A DNA stretch of 64,000 nt from an uncultured Alkaliphilus sp. Its GTDB lineage: Bacteria; Bacillota; Clostridia; Peptostreptococcales; Natronincolaceae. A model generated the notes under the pieces. It saw only the letters and a program-made list of their open reading frames with translations. It ran no database searches and had not been told where the DNA came from. The first letter of the stretch is position 1, and the number at the start of each line of letters is the position of its first letter. Shown here in pieces: positions 10,007 to 17,723 of the stretch. Location: assembly GCA_938074565.1 (NCBI GenBank), contig CALJEQ010000021.1, forward strand, positions 1-64,000. The letters run 5' to 3'. The translations under genes and the position numbers were made by a program.

Positions 10007-10610
10007 TTATATCTAAAAGTTGATTTTCAGTAAAAATTGTATTAGTCATTAAACAAGAAACTACAGATGAATACTGGGGAGCTAATTTATTCTTATACCA
10101 AAGTAGTGGATGATTAAAAAGGTCTAAGGCTATTTTTTCAACATTCAAGCCTAATGACTCCATACTATAACGCATTAAATGGGGTTTTTTACAAAAACTG
10201 CTGTTGGACCTATTACAAGGTTTACAAAGCCTACAACTCCCATTAGATAGTACTGTACCAGTTAATTTATCCTCAAGAAAACGTATAAACCTGTCAGATC
10301 TTGATCTTAATATAGAATTAGATGCTTTTATCTTCATATATTCAGTTTTAGTATGGCTGAACTGTCTTAAATCACAATGTAGGAGAAGTATTATAGCATA
10401 GTTATATTTTTCAGCTATTTCAGTATAGGTAGGGCTATAGGGTGGGCAAGCCCACTTTTTACCGTAGTTAACACAACCTTCTTTACAGAGATTTTGGAAA
10501 TAAGGCTTATTTTCATAGTCAATTAAGTTTTCTTTGTTAATTAGGGTTAAACTAAGTTCTATGTTAATTCGAGAACTAGGGGTTGTAGTAATAAAACAAT
10601 GTTTATACAT
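9984..10610 (-). CDS. DUF2284 predicted metal-binding protein
   Basis: Cysteine-rich 208-residue protein. The N-terminal half has CKEGCVNYGKKWACPPYSP, the hallmark of the DUF2284 family; the C-terminal half has CRLCKPCNR followed by FCKKP, a second Cys cluster that looks like an iron-sulfur or zinc site. The function of the family is not established; it is common in anaerobes. It is transcribed alone on the minus strand, convergent with the folate genes and divergent from htpG. Confidence 0.8.
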   Translation of the reverse strand: MYKHCFITTTPSSRINIELSLTLINKENLIDYENKPYFQNLCKEGCVNYGKKWACPPYSPTYTEIAEKYNYAIILLLHCDLRQFSHTKTEYMKIKASNSILRSRSDRFIRFLEDKLTGTVLSNGSCRLCKPCNRSNSSFCKKPHLMRYSMESLGLNVEKIALDLFNHPLLWYKNKLAPQYSSVVSCLMTNTIFTENQLLDIIKKIDTI

Positions 10611-10744
10611 TTATCATAACTCCCTTATTAAGATATTATTAATTAGTAATACTATACTAATACTTACACATTACATTATATAATAACAAAAACCGATATT
10701 TAATAACAATTTATGGTAATAAGTAGGTGATTATATAAAAAAAA

Positions 10745-10771
10745 TTAGCACTCTATAAGAAAGAGTGCTAA
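10745..10771. promoter_or_regulatory. CIRCE operator (HrcA site) upstream of htpG
   Basis: Perfect consensus inverted repeat TTAGCACTC-N9-GAGTGCTAA (10745-10753 and 10763-10771). It lies 7 bp upstream of the -35 box of the htpG promoter. This is the known binding site of the heat-shock repressor HrcA, so heat induction by HrcA release is expected. Confidence 0.95.
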
Positions 10772-10778
10772 TTGGGTA

Positions 10779-10807
10779 TTGACTGGAAAATAAGAACGTT
10801 GTAATAT
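10779..10807 (+). promoter_or_regulatory. SigA-type promoter of htpG
   Basis: TTGACT (10779-10784), a 17-bp spacer and TATAAT-like TAATAT (10802-10807), placed between CIRCE and the gene. Confidence 0.8.
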
Positions 10808-10888
10808 AGATATGTACAAAGGAAAAGGTCCTTTTTTCCTACATAACAATTTAATGATTAGAATATTTAAATACAAGGAGGGTTTTTT

Positions 10889-12775
10889 ATGAGTATGGAA
10901 AAGGGAAGTTTATCAATTCACAGTGAAAATATTTTTCCAATTATTAAAAAGTGGTTATATTCAGACCACGATATCTTTATTAGAGAGTTAATCTCTAATG
11001 GTTGCGATGCCATTACAAAGGTAAAAAGACTAAATAGCTTAGGTGAAGCTGATTTAGGAGATAAAATAGATTTTAAAGTTAAAGTTGTACTTAATACAAC
11101 AGAAAAAACTTTAAAGTTTATTGATAATGGTATTGGTATGACGGATGAGGAAGTAAAGAAATATATTAACCAAATTGCTTTCTCTGGAGCAGAGGACTTT
11201 ATTAAAAACTATAAAGATAAAGGTGAAGTAGAACAAATTATAGGACACTTTGGATTAGGTTTTTATTCAGCCTTTATGGTGGCTAATATGGTGGAAATAG
11301 ATACTTTATCCTTTAGATCGGATTCTAAAGCAGTTAAGTGGCGTTGTGATGGTGGAACAGAGTTTGAGATGGAGGAAGGTACTAAAGAAGAAAGAGGTAC
11401 AGAAATCACCTTGCATCTAGGAGAAGATGGGGAAACTTTCTTAAACGAATATACTGTTAAAACTACTATTGAAAAGTACTGCTCTTTTATGCCTTATCCT
11501 ATCTACTTTGAAGTGGCAGATAAAGAACCAGAAAAAGATGCAGATGGAAACATTATTGTAGACGAGCCTAAAGCATTAAATGAGGTAAGTCCTTTATATA
11601 CAAAACAACCAAGTGCTTGTACTGATGAAGAATATAAAGAATTTTACAAAAAGACCTTTAATGAGTTCCAAGAACCTCTTTTCTGGATTCATTTAAACAT
11701 GGATTATCCATTTAATTTAAAAGGTATTCTTTACTTTCCAAAACTAAAGGATCAGTTTGATACAATGGAAGGTCGTATTAAACTATATAATAGTCAAGTT
11801 TTTGTTGCAGACAATATAAAAGAAGTAATTCCTGAATTTTTATTATTATTAAAAGGAGTTATAGACTGTCCAGACTTACCATTAAACGTATCTAGAAGCT
11901 TTTTACAAAATGATGGTTATACAAAGAAAATATCAGATTATATTACTAAAAAGGTTGCAGATAAATTAAATAGTCTGTTTAAATCAAACAGAACAGAGTT
12001 TGAAAAGTTTTGGGATGATATTAGTCCGTTTATTAAATATGGATTACTTAGGGATGAAAAATTCTACGAAAAAGTACAATCAGTTATCCTTTATAAGACT
12101 ACAGATGACCAATATTTAACTATTGGAGAATACCAAGAAAAATATGCTGATAAGTTGGACAAACAAGTATACTATGTTTCAGACACAGTACAACAAGCTC
12201 AATACATTAGAATGTTAAAAGAGCATGGTGTGGAAGCAGTTGTGTTAGATCATAGTATCGATTCACCTTTTATTTCTCAAATTGAGTCGAAGAACACAGA
12301 ACTTAAGTTTAAGAGGGTTGACTCCCATATATCTGATCTAATGAAGGATGCAGATGAAGCAACAGATGAAGAGACAACTAAAAAAGAAACAGAAGTTTTA
12401 GTAAGTGTATTTAATAAAGCCCTTAATAAAGAAGATTGTAAAATTCAATTGGAGAATTTAAAGTCTGAAGATGTAGCTGGAATGGTGGTTGTTTCTGAAG
12501 AAAGCAGAAGAATGCAAGAAATGATGAAACAATATGGTATGGGTGGCGGATTAAACTTTGGTATGATGCCAAATGAAGAAATATTAGTACTTAATAAAAA
12601 ACACCCCCTTATTAAATATGTTTTAGATCATTCAGAAACAGAAACAGACACATTAAATTTAATTGCACAACAGGTATATGACTTAGCAGTTTTAACAAAT
12701 AAGCCCCTTGCACCAGAGGCAATGACTAACTTCATTAAAAGAAGTAATGAGATAATGAAGAAGGTAATAAGTTAA
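10889..12775 (+). CDS. htpG: Hsp90 chaperone HtpG
   Basis: ATP-dependent cytosolic chaperone of the Hsp90 family (628 residues, normal bacterial length). The N-terminal ATPase shows FIRELISNGCDAITK, DNGIGMT and GHFGLGFYSAFMVA; the middle domain has PLNVSRSFLQND. There is no eukaryotic MEEVD tail, as expected. AAGGAGGG lies 8 nt before the ATG. It stands alone, with CIRCE and its own promoter upstream and two terminators downstream, so it is a monocistronic heat-shock gene. Confidence 0.97.
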   Translation: MSMEKGSLSIHSENIFPIIKKWLYSDHDIFIRELISNGCDAITKVKRLNSLGEADLGDKIDFKVKVVLNTTEKTLKFIDNGIGMTDEEVKKYINQIAFSGAEDFIKNYKDKGEVEQIIGHFGLGFYSAFMVANMVEIDTLSFRSDSKAVKWRCDGGTEFEMEEGTKEERGTEITLHLGEDGETFLNEYTVKTTIEKYCSFMPYPIYFEVADKEPEKDADGNIIVDEPKALNEVSPLYTKQPSACTDEEYKEFYKKTFNEFQEPLFWIHLNMDYPFNLKGILYFPKLKDQFDTMEGRIKLYNSQVFVADNIKEVIPEFLLLLKGVIDCPDLPLNVSRSFLQNDGYTKKISDYITKKVADKLNSLFKSNRTEFEKFWDDISPFIKYGLLRDEKFYEKVQSVILYKTTDDQYLTIGEYQEKYADKLDKQVYYVSDTVQQAQYIRMLKEHGVEAVVLDHSIDSPFISQIESKNTELKFKRVDSHISDLMKDADEATDEETTKKETEVLVSVFNKALNKEDCKIQLENLKSEDVAGMVVVSEESRRMQEMMKQYGMGGGLNFGMMPNEEILVLNKKHPLIKYVLDHSETETDTLNLIAQQVYDLAVLTNKPLAPEAMTNFIKRSNEIMKKVIS

Positions 12776-12797
12776 ATATAAGGGCGTATAAGAAAAG

Positions 12798-12826
12798 GAA
12801 GTAGGATAAAACCTGCTTCTTTTTTT
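12798..12826 (+). terminator. First htpG terminator
   Basis: GAAGTAGG (12798-12805) pairs with CCTGCTTC (12812-12819), with one G-U pair, followed by a run of seven T. Confidence 0.8.
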
Positions 12827-12838
12827 AGGTTCTATAAT

Positions 12839-12872
12839 AAATGTTGGGGTTTCAAACTCCAGCATTTTTTTG
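12839..12872 (+). terminator. Second htpG terminator
   Basis: AAATGTTGG (12839-12847) pairs with CCAGCATTT (12859-12867), one G-U pair, followed by T residues. The gap between htpG and the next gene holds only these two terminators and the promoter at 12947. Confidence 0.7.
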
Positions 12873-12946
12873 AAAACCAATATTCACAAAATTTATATTA
12901 AGATATATTTTGATGTGAAATAGTAGTTATTTTTTTAACTAAGTTA

Positions 12947-12975
12947 TTGAAATAAAAATAAGTTTATTATATAAT
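12947..12975 (+). promoter_or_regulatory. Promoter of the lipoprotein gene
   Basis: TTGAAA (12947-12952), 17-bp spacer, perfect TATAAT (12970-12975), about 130 bp before the start codon. Confidence 0.65.
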
Positions 12976-13105
12976 CAATATGAATAAAAAATAACAAGAA
13001 TTATGGTTAATATGACAAAATAATTAATGGCATAATGATACTTGTTATTAAAAAGGTGTATTAATTGTAAAACAATTAGACAAAGTCAAAGTGAAGGAGA
13101 ATTTT

Positions 13106-13636
13106 ATGAAAAACAAAAAAATGATTTTATTGTTGGCGATGGTGTTAGTAGTAATGTTTTTCAGTGGGTGTACCGTAGTTAGATGGGCAAAATATAATTC
13201 AACAGAAGTACAAGAGTTTAAGAAACAGTTATTAAGTGAACACAATAATGTTAAAAATATAACTATAAAATATTATGTTCCTACAGTACAAATAGCTTTT
13301 GATGTAGAAAAAGACATTACAGAAGAAGAAATATTAGAAATATTCTATAAAACGAAAACATTACTAACTGATGAAATTTTTCAAAGTAAGTTCTTTGAAG
13401 CATTTTTTAGTCAGTATACAGAAGTAGATTCTAATGTATATCCAGAAGCAAGTGTAGTTTTTTACGTAAAAGGAAATACAGACACTAAATATGAGTTTAG
13501 ATCTTTTTACTATAAAAATAGAGATTCGGTTGCTAAAGACATAGACGGTTATAACACTTGGTATTACAGCAACAAAGACAAACAAATGCAACTTCCAGAT
13601 ACATACGAAGAGGCAGGAGACTTTAAGTTAAATTAA
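13106..13636 (+). CDS. Putative lipoprotein of unknown function
   Basis: I do not recognise the family. The start is ATG 13106 with AAGGAGA 5 nt upstream; the in-frame GTG at 13091 precedes that site. The N-terminus is a lipoprotein signal: MKNKK, a hydrophobic stretch, and the lipobox FSGC with the lipidated Cys at residue 22. The mature part (about 155 residues) is charged, with a repeating EEILEIFYKTKT-like helix and a strand-rich C-terminus ending in an acidic tail. It is probably anchored on the outer face of the cytoplasmic membrane. It stands alone with its own promoter. Confidence 0.75.
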   Translation: MKNKKMILLLAMVLVVMFFSGCTVVRWAKYNSTEVQEFKKQLLSEHNNVKNITIKYYVPTVQIAFDVEKDITEEEILEIFYKTKTLLTDEIFQSKFFEAFFSQYTEVDSNVYPEASVVFYVKGNTDTKYEFRSFYYKNRDSVAKDIDGYNTWYYSNKDKQMQLPDTYEEAGDFKLN

Positions 13637-13866
13637 AATAAAAAAGTCCTTTGAAATAATAAATTAAAAAACAATAGTTAAAAAGCATATCCAAATCATC
13701 AAAACCTTTTAGATTAGATTAAAAAGTAATTAAACTAGTTTTTTAACTAAACCATCAAGGAATCTAACTTTGCATAAACAGAGGGAGGTTCTTTTTGTTT
13801 TGTTTTTTTATATATTTTAATAGTTAACTTAAATATTTTTGCTGTAATACACATTTATAAATGTAT

Positions 13867-13896
13867 AATTGACAACACCAAAAACCATTGTCAATT
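13867..13896. promoter_or_regulatory. Perfect 9-bp inverted repeat upstream of the HTH-TPR regulator
   Basis: AATTGACAA (13867-13875) and TTGTCAATT (13888-13896) are separated by 12 bp. Each arm contains a TTGACA-like hexamer, so it may overlap a -35 box. It lies 218 bp before the regulator start in a 477-bp gene-free space (13637-14113) with no other clear signal. No T run follows, so an operator is more likely than a terminator. Function is inferred. Confidence 0.5.
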
Positions 13897-14113
13897 GGGT
13901 ATTTCAACAAAAAAGCTATACCTACAAGTTATAAGTATATAAAATATAGCTATATTAACTTAAGCAATTCAAATAAGTAAATTTTAATATAAAAACATAA
14001 CAAATAACTAAAAATACTGTATAGTGTCATTATAGGAAAAGTTTAAGTATATAAAATATTTAATAAATTCTATCGGTTTAATATATATGCTAAAAGGAAA
14101 GGAGACATGCTTA

Positions 14114-15451
14114 ATGGAGGGACTAACCCCAGGGGAAAAAATAAAAAAACTACGTTTAAATTTAGGCTTAAAACAGGACGACATAACAAATGAAGCAGTT
14201 TCAAAAAGCTTAATTAGCATGATAGAAAGAAACAAAAGAGGATTAACATGGAATGTTGCAAATTCCATTGCCAAAAGTTTTAATAGATATTATAAAAATA
14301 TGAACAAGAAAATAACAGCAGAGTTTTTAATGGAAACAGAGGAAGACAGAATAAAAAAGGAAATTAAAGAAGAATTAAGCCTACTAAAAGACTTAATTGA
14401 TAGTGAAAATGTTGATAAAAAAGTAATGAATACATTGTTTGATAAAGTATTAATATCAATAAACCAATTAAAATTAAAGAAAGAAAAAGCAGAATTTCTT
14501 TTTTTGAGAGGTGAATTTAATTATATAACCTATGATTATAAAGAAGCCATAAACGATTTTACAGAAGTATTGGTATATTATATAGAGGGTAAAATTTATA
14601 GTGAAATTGCAAATGTATATAATTATTTAGGTGCATGTCATCAGATGTTAATGACACTAGACCAAGCTATAAACTATTATGTAAAGGCTTATGATATTAC
14701 GGTAGAGAATAACACCAGTAATAGAGAAAAAATATGGATGGAAACAACGTGTAATCTTATTGTATGTTATAGAAAAATGAAAAGGTATGACTTAGCAATA
14801 CATTATATAAATAGATTTAAAGGGACGAAATGTAAGGAACAAAAGCTATATAAACAAATTAATGGCAGTATAATGCTATTGGAAGCCAATACCTATAGGG
14901 ACATGAGTAATTTTGTTAAGGCTGAACAGATATATAATAAACTTTTAGAAGTTAAAGAAGAACTAACAGATGAATTGTTGTTTATGACTTATGACAACTA
15001 TGCCATTTTACTATTGGATAAAGGTAGGGTGGATAGTGCAGTAAATAAGGTTAGTAAAGCCTACGAATTATTTGATAAGGTTAAGCCTTATAATAGGTTA
15101 GGTTTAATATTTACTAAAAGTAAATGTTATATGAAGTCTGGCAGGTTAAGTAAGTTATATGAAACCTTACAAGAGGGGCTAACCCTTGCAGAAGAAGTAA
15201 ACCATATAGAAATGATTATTAACTTCCACTTTGCTTATACCCAAACCTACATATATAATATGGATTATGGCAATGCCTTAAACCATTTAGGGATAGTTGA
15301 AAAATATATAAAGCAGTACGACATAAAAACAAAGGTTAATGATTTAAATATTTTTTATGCAGAAATATATTGTAAAGAAGGAAAAGCTGAAAAAAGTGTA
15401 GAATATATGTTAAAAGTTAGGAAAGACTATTTTGACTTGAAAAACTTATAA
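14114..15451 (+). CDS. HTH-TPR transcriptional regulator, RRNPP type (copy 1)
   Basis: Cytosolic regulator of 445 residues with an N-terminal XRE-type helix-turn-helix (LTPGEKIKKLRLNLGLKQDD to about residue 60) and a C-terminal array of TPR-like helical pairs (for example NYLGACHQMLMTLDQAINYY and TYRDMSNFVKAEQIYNKLL). This layout is that of the Rap/NprR/PlcR/Qsr (RRNPP) receptors, which bind short imported peptides in the TPR groove. The start is ATG 14114, with AAAGGAG (14098-14104) 9 nt upstream; the ATG at 14087 lies before that site. A 54-codon exported-peptide gene follows 18 bp later. A paralogue lies at 15915. Peptide control is inferred from layout. Confidence 0.85.
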   Translation: MEGLTPGEKIKKLRLNLGLKQDDITNEAVSKSLISMIERNKRGLTWNVANSIAKSFNRYYKNMNKKITAEFLMETEEDRIKKEIKEELSLLKDLIDSENVDKKVMNTLFDKVLISINQLKLKKEKAEFLFLRGEFNYITYDYKEAINDFTEVLVYYIEGKIYSEIANVYNYLGACHQMLMTLDQAINYYVKAYDITVENNTSNREKIWMETTCNLIVCYRKMKRYDLAIHYINRFKGTKCKEQKLYKQINGSIMLLEANTYRDMSNFVKAEQIYNKLLEVKEELTDELLFMTYDNYAILLLDKGRVDSAVNKVSKAYELFDKVKPYNRLGLIFTKSKCYMKSGRLSKLYETLQEGLTLAEEVNHIEMIINFHFAYTQTYIYNMDYGNALNHLGIVEKYIKQYDIKTKVNDLNIFYAEIYCKEGKAEKSVEYMLKVRKDYFDLKNL

Positions 15452-15469
15452 CATATGGGAGGTTTTTGT

Positions 15470-15634
15470 ATGAAAAAAGTAAAAGCAGTAATTTCATATC
15501 TGTTAGTTTGTTTCTTCATATTTGCTAGTTTTAGTAGTTTTTTAGTTAGTAATAACAATTTTAAAAATAATATTATAAATACTGCTATGGGTGTTATTAG
15601 TATTAATAATGATCCTGCTCCAATTGTAAAGTAA
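15470..15634 (+). CDS. Small exported peptide precursor, putative signalling peptide
   Basis: A 54-residue ORF. It begins MKKVKAV, has a hydrophobic core at about residues 7-26 (ISYLLVCFFIFASFSSFLV), then a polar Asn-rich segment and the C-terminus GVISINNDPAPIVK. GGGAGG lies 6 nt before the ATG. The basic start, single hydrophobic segment and short polar tail are the layout of Phr/NprX/Qsp pro-peptides that are exported, trimmed and re-imported to control an adjacent TPR regulator. It directly follows regulator copy 1 and is followed by a terminator, so the pair is a unit. The mature peptide cannot be assigned; the last 5-14 residues are the likely source. A small membrane protein is the alternative. 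Confidence 0.65.
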   Translation: MKKVKAVISYLLVCFFIFASFSSFLVSNNNFKNNIINTAMGVISINNDPAPIVK

Positions 15635-15710
15635 AAAAGTTTAATGTGGACAATATTAGTCAGAGTTTTTTGCAAAAAATAATAATCCTTGTGGTTACTT
15701 AAAGGCAGTG

Positions 15711-15742
15711 AAAGGTATTCTTTTTGGAGTATCTTTCTTTTT
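15711..15742 (+). terminator. Terminator after the peptide gene
   Basis: AAAGGTATTC (15711-15720) pairs with GAGTATCTTT (15727-15736), two G-U pairs, followed by a T run. It separates the first regulator-peptide pair from the paralogous regulator. The rest of 15635-15914 holds no gene that I can support. Confidence 0.65.
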
Positions 15743-15914
15743 TATTCTATCTAATTTTATATAAAACTTAACTAAAATAATTATTTGCTAAAATTACAAG
15801 AGAAACCCCCGTTAGTATTATATATTGTTTTAATAGAAGGCTAATAAGAAAATTGTATAATAAATAATAATAAAATAAATATAAAAAAATTTTAAAAAAA
15901 GGAGTAAAAACATA

Positions 15915-17246
15915 ATGATGGAGTTAACCCCAGGGGAAAAAATAAAAATGCTACGGTCAAACTTGGGATTAAAGCAGGAAGACATTACAAATAATGAAAT
16001 TTCCAAAAGTATAATTAGCTTAATAGAAAGAAACAAAAGAAATTTAACATGGAGTGTTGCAAAAATAGTCGCCAACAACCTTAATAAATATTCTGCTGTT
16101 ATGGGAAGGGAAATAACCCCAGAATATTTAATGGAAACAGAAGAAGATAGGGAAATAAATAAAGTTAGAGATGAATTGAATATAATAAAAGGTTTAATTG
16201 ATAAAAAGAAAATAGACAAAAAAATAGTGAAAACTATGTTTGATAAAGTAATAACCTCAATAGATATTTTAAAACTAAAAAAAGAAAAGGCAGAGCTTCT
16301 TTATCTAAAAGCTACTTATTATTATAACACCTACGAATATAAAGAAGCTATAAATTGCTTTACCGAAGCGTTGGTGTATTATATAGAAGAAAAAAAACAT
16401 AAAGAAGTAGCCCGTATATATAATCACATTGGGGCAAGTTACCATATGTTAATGGCTGTAGAACAGGCTATATATTATTATACAAAAGCAAATGATATTG
16501 TATTGATAAATAATACTGTTAATAGAGAAAAAATATTAATAGAAACAACTCGTAATATAATATTGGTCTATAGAATAATGAAAAGGTTTGACCTAGCAAT
16601 GGAATATATAAACATATTTAAAGTAATAAAATGTATAGATGAACAAGAGTATTTTAAAACTCTGTATAATGAAGTAACTGTACTGGAAGCAAACACCTAC
16701 AGAGATTTAGGCAATTTTATAAAAGCACAGCAAACCTATGAAAAACTACTACAAATAAAAGACGAATTAAATGAAGACACTTTATTTTTAACCTATCATA
16801 ACTATGGGAAATTGTTGTTTGCAGAAAACTTAGATGATGCAATATATTATACAAATAAAGCCTTTGAGCTAAAGGACAGGATAAGCACCATGTATATCCC
16901 CTGGATATATCAGCATAAAGCAAAGTGTGCCATGAGGTCTGGTAGATATAGCAAAGTTTTTGAAATAGTAAATGAAGGGCTTGCAGTAGCTAAGGAGTTA
17001 AATAGTATTAATAAAATAATCGATTTTCATTTTATATTAATACAAGTATATATAGCACTAGAGCAGTATGAAAATGCTTTAAGTGAACTAAATTTAGTTG
17101 AAAGTATCATTTTTAAGAATAATATAAAGTTGAAAATAAATGATTTAAATATTTTTTATTCTGAAGTGTACTGCAAATTAGGGGAAACCAATAAAAGTGT
17201 AGAATACATGTTAAAAGGTAGAAGTGACTATTTTGATGTGGTGTAA
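15915..17246 (+). CDS. HTH-TPR transcriptional regulator, RRNPP type (copy 2)
   Basis: Paralogue of the regulator at 14114, 443 residues. The N-terminal HTH is nearly the same (LTPGEKIKMLRSNLGLKQED, then SKSIISLIERNKRNLTW), and the shared block EFLMETEEDR/EYLMETEEDR follows. The TPR part keeps the same helical pairs (YNHIGASYHMLMAVEQAIYYY; TYRDLGNFIKAQQTYEKLL) but is clearly diverged, as expected if it reads another ligand. AAAGGAG lies 12 nt before the ATG; the second ATG at 15918 is equally possible. It is followed by a small two-helix membrane protein rather than a clear pro-peptide. Tandem duplication is the likely origin. Confidence 0.85.
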   Translation: MMELTPGEKIKMLRSNLGLKQEDITNNEISKSIISLIERNKRNLTWSVAKIVANNLNKYSAVMGREITPEYLMETEEDREINKVRDELNIIKGLIDKKKIDKKIVKTMFDKVITSIDILKLKKEKAELLYLKATYYYNTYEYKEAINCFTEALVYYIEEKKHKEVARIYNHIGASYHMLMAVEQAIYYYTKANDIVLINNTVNREKILIETTRNIILVYRIMKRFDLAMEYINIFKVIKCIDEQEYFKTLYNEVTVLEANTYRDLGNFIKAQQTYEKLLQIKDELNEDTLFLTYHNYGKLLFAENLDDAIYYTNKAFELKDRISTMYIPWIYQHKAKCAMRSGRYSKVFEIVNEGLAVAKELNSINKIIDFHFILIQVYIALEQYENALSELNLVESIIFKNNIKLKINDLNIFYSEVYCKLGETNKSVEYMLKGRSDYFDVV

Positions 17247-17297
17247 AAAATAGTTAATAAGACAAAAATCAAAAACATTATGACGAGGTGTTGGAAT

Positions 17298-17507
17298 ATG
17301 GTTTTAATAGCACTCATAATTTCATACATGGAGTATTTAGTAATTAGAAAACTATTACTTAGCAAACTAAACATTAAATTAGATATATTGCCTGATCGTT
17401 ATTACGATAATCCTAAAAGAAATTGGTTAAATGCATTTGTTTTTATGTTTTGTTTTATATTTACAGTGGGTGTAATGGGTTTAATTTGGGGGTTTGAAAT
17501 TTTTTGA
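17298..17507 (+). CDS. Small membrane protein downstream of regulator copy 2
   Basis: A 69-residue protein with two predicted membrane segments: about residues 1-16 (MVLIALIISYMEYLVI) and 49-67 (NAFVFMFCFIFTVGVMGLIW). A charged middle part with the segment LPDRYYDNPKRNW joins them. The start is ATG 17298, with GAGGTG 8 nt upstream; the earlier in-frame ATG at 17280 lies before that site. It takes the position that the peptide gene has behind copy 1, but it does not look like a Phr-type precursor. I do not recognise the family. It might process, export or sense a peptide; that is speculation. Confidence 0.6.
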   Translation: MVLIALIISYMEYLVIRKLLLSKLNIKLDILPDRYYDNPKRNWLNAFVFMFCFIFTVGVMGLIWGFEIF

Positions 17508-17723
17508 ATTTAAGCATTAAGTTGCTAATTCAAATAAATTTAAAAATTCTGTATACTTTATTAAAATAGTGTGATAAAATTAATATCTGTAAACACTAAA
17601 TTGTTTTTATAGTTAATATTAAGTCGTATTATTCTGTTTCTATCCCAAAGATAACAAATAAGAAAGCCTTGTTTGGGAAAAAGGCTATGGCTTAAGTTAT
17701 TTAAAAAACTAAGGAGGAAGTAA

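Noticed and set aside
15643..15681. 12-residue ORF after the signalling-peptide gene
   Set aside because: No ribosome site, and too short to support.
15830..16219. 129-codon minus-strand ORF over regulator copy 2
   Set aside because: Antisense to a conserved HTH domain; the hydrophobic look comes from reading A-rich sequence backwards.
17680..17723. preQ1-I riboswitch-like tail (AAAAAACTAAGGAGG)
   Set aside because: The A-rich tail and ribosome site resemble preQ1-I, but the required small hairpin and loop nucleotides are not present before it, and the gene is a secreted protein.
17508..17723. c-di-GMP riboswitch in the same leader
   Set aside because: A GAAA and AAAGCC/GGCT-like pieces are present but not in the conserved order or spacing of the GEMM motif.
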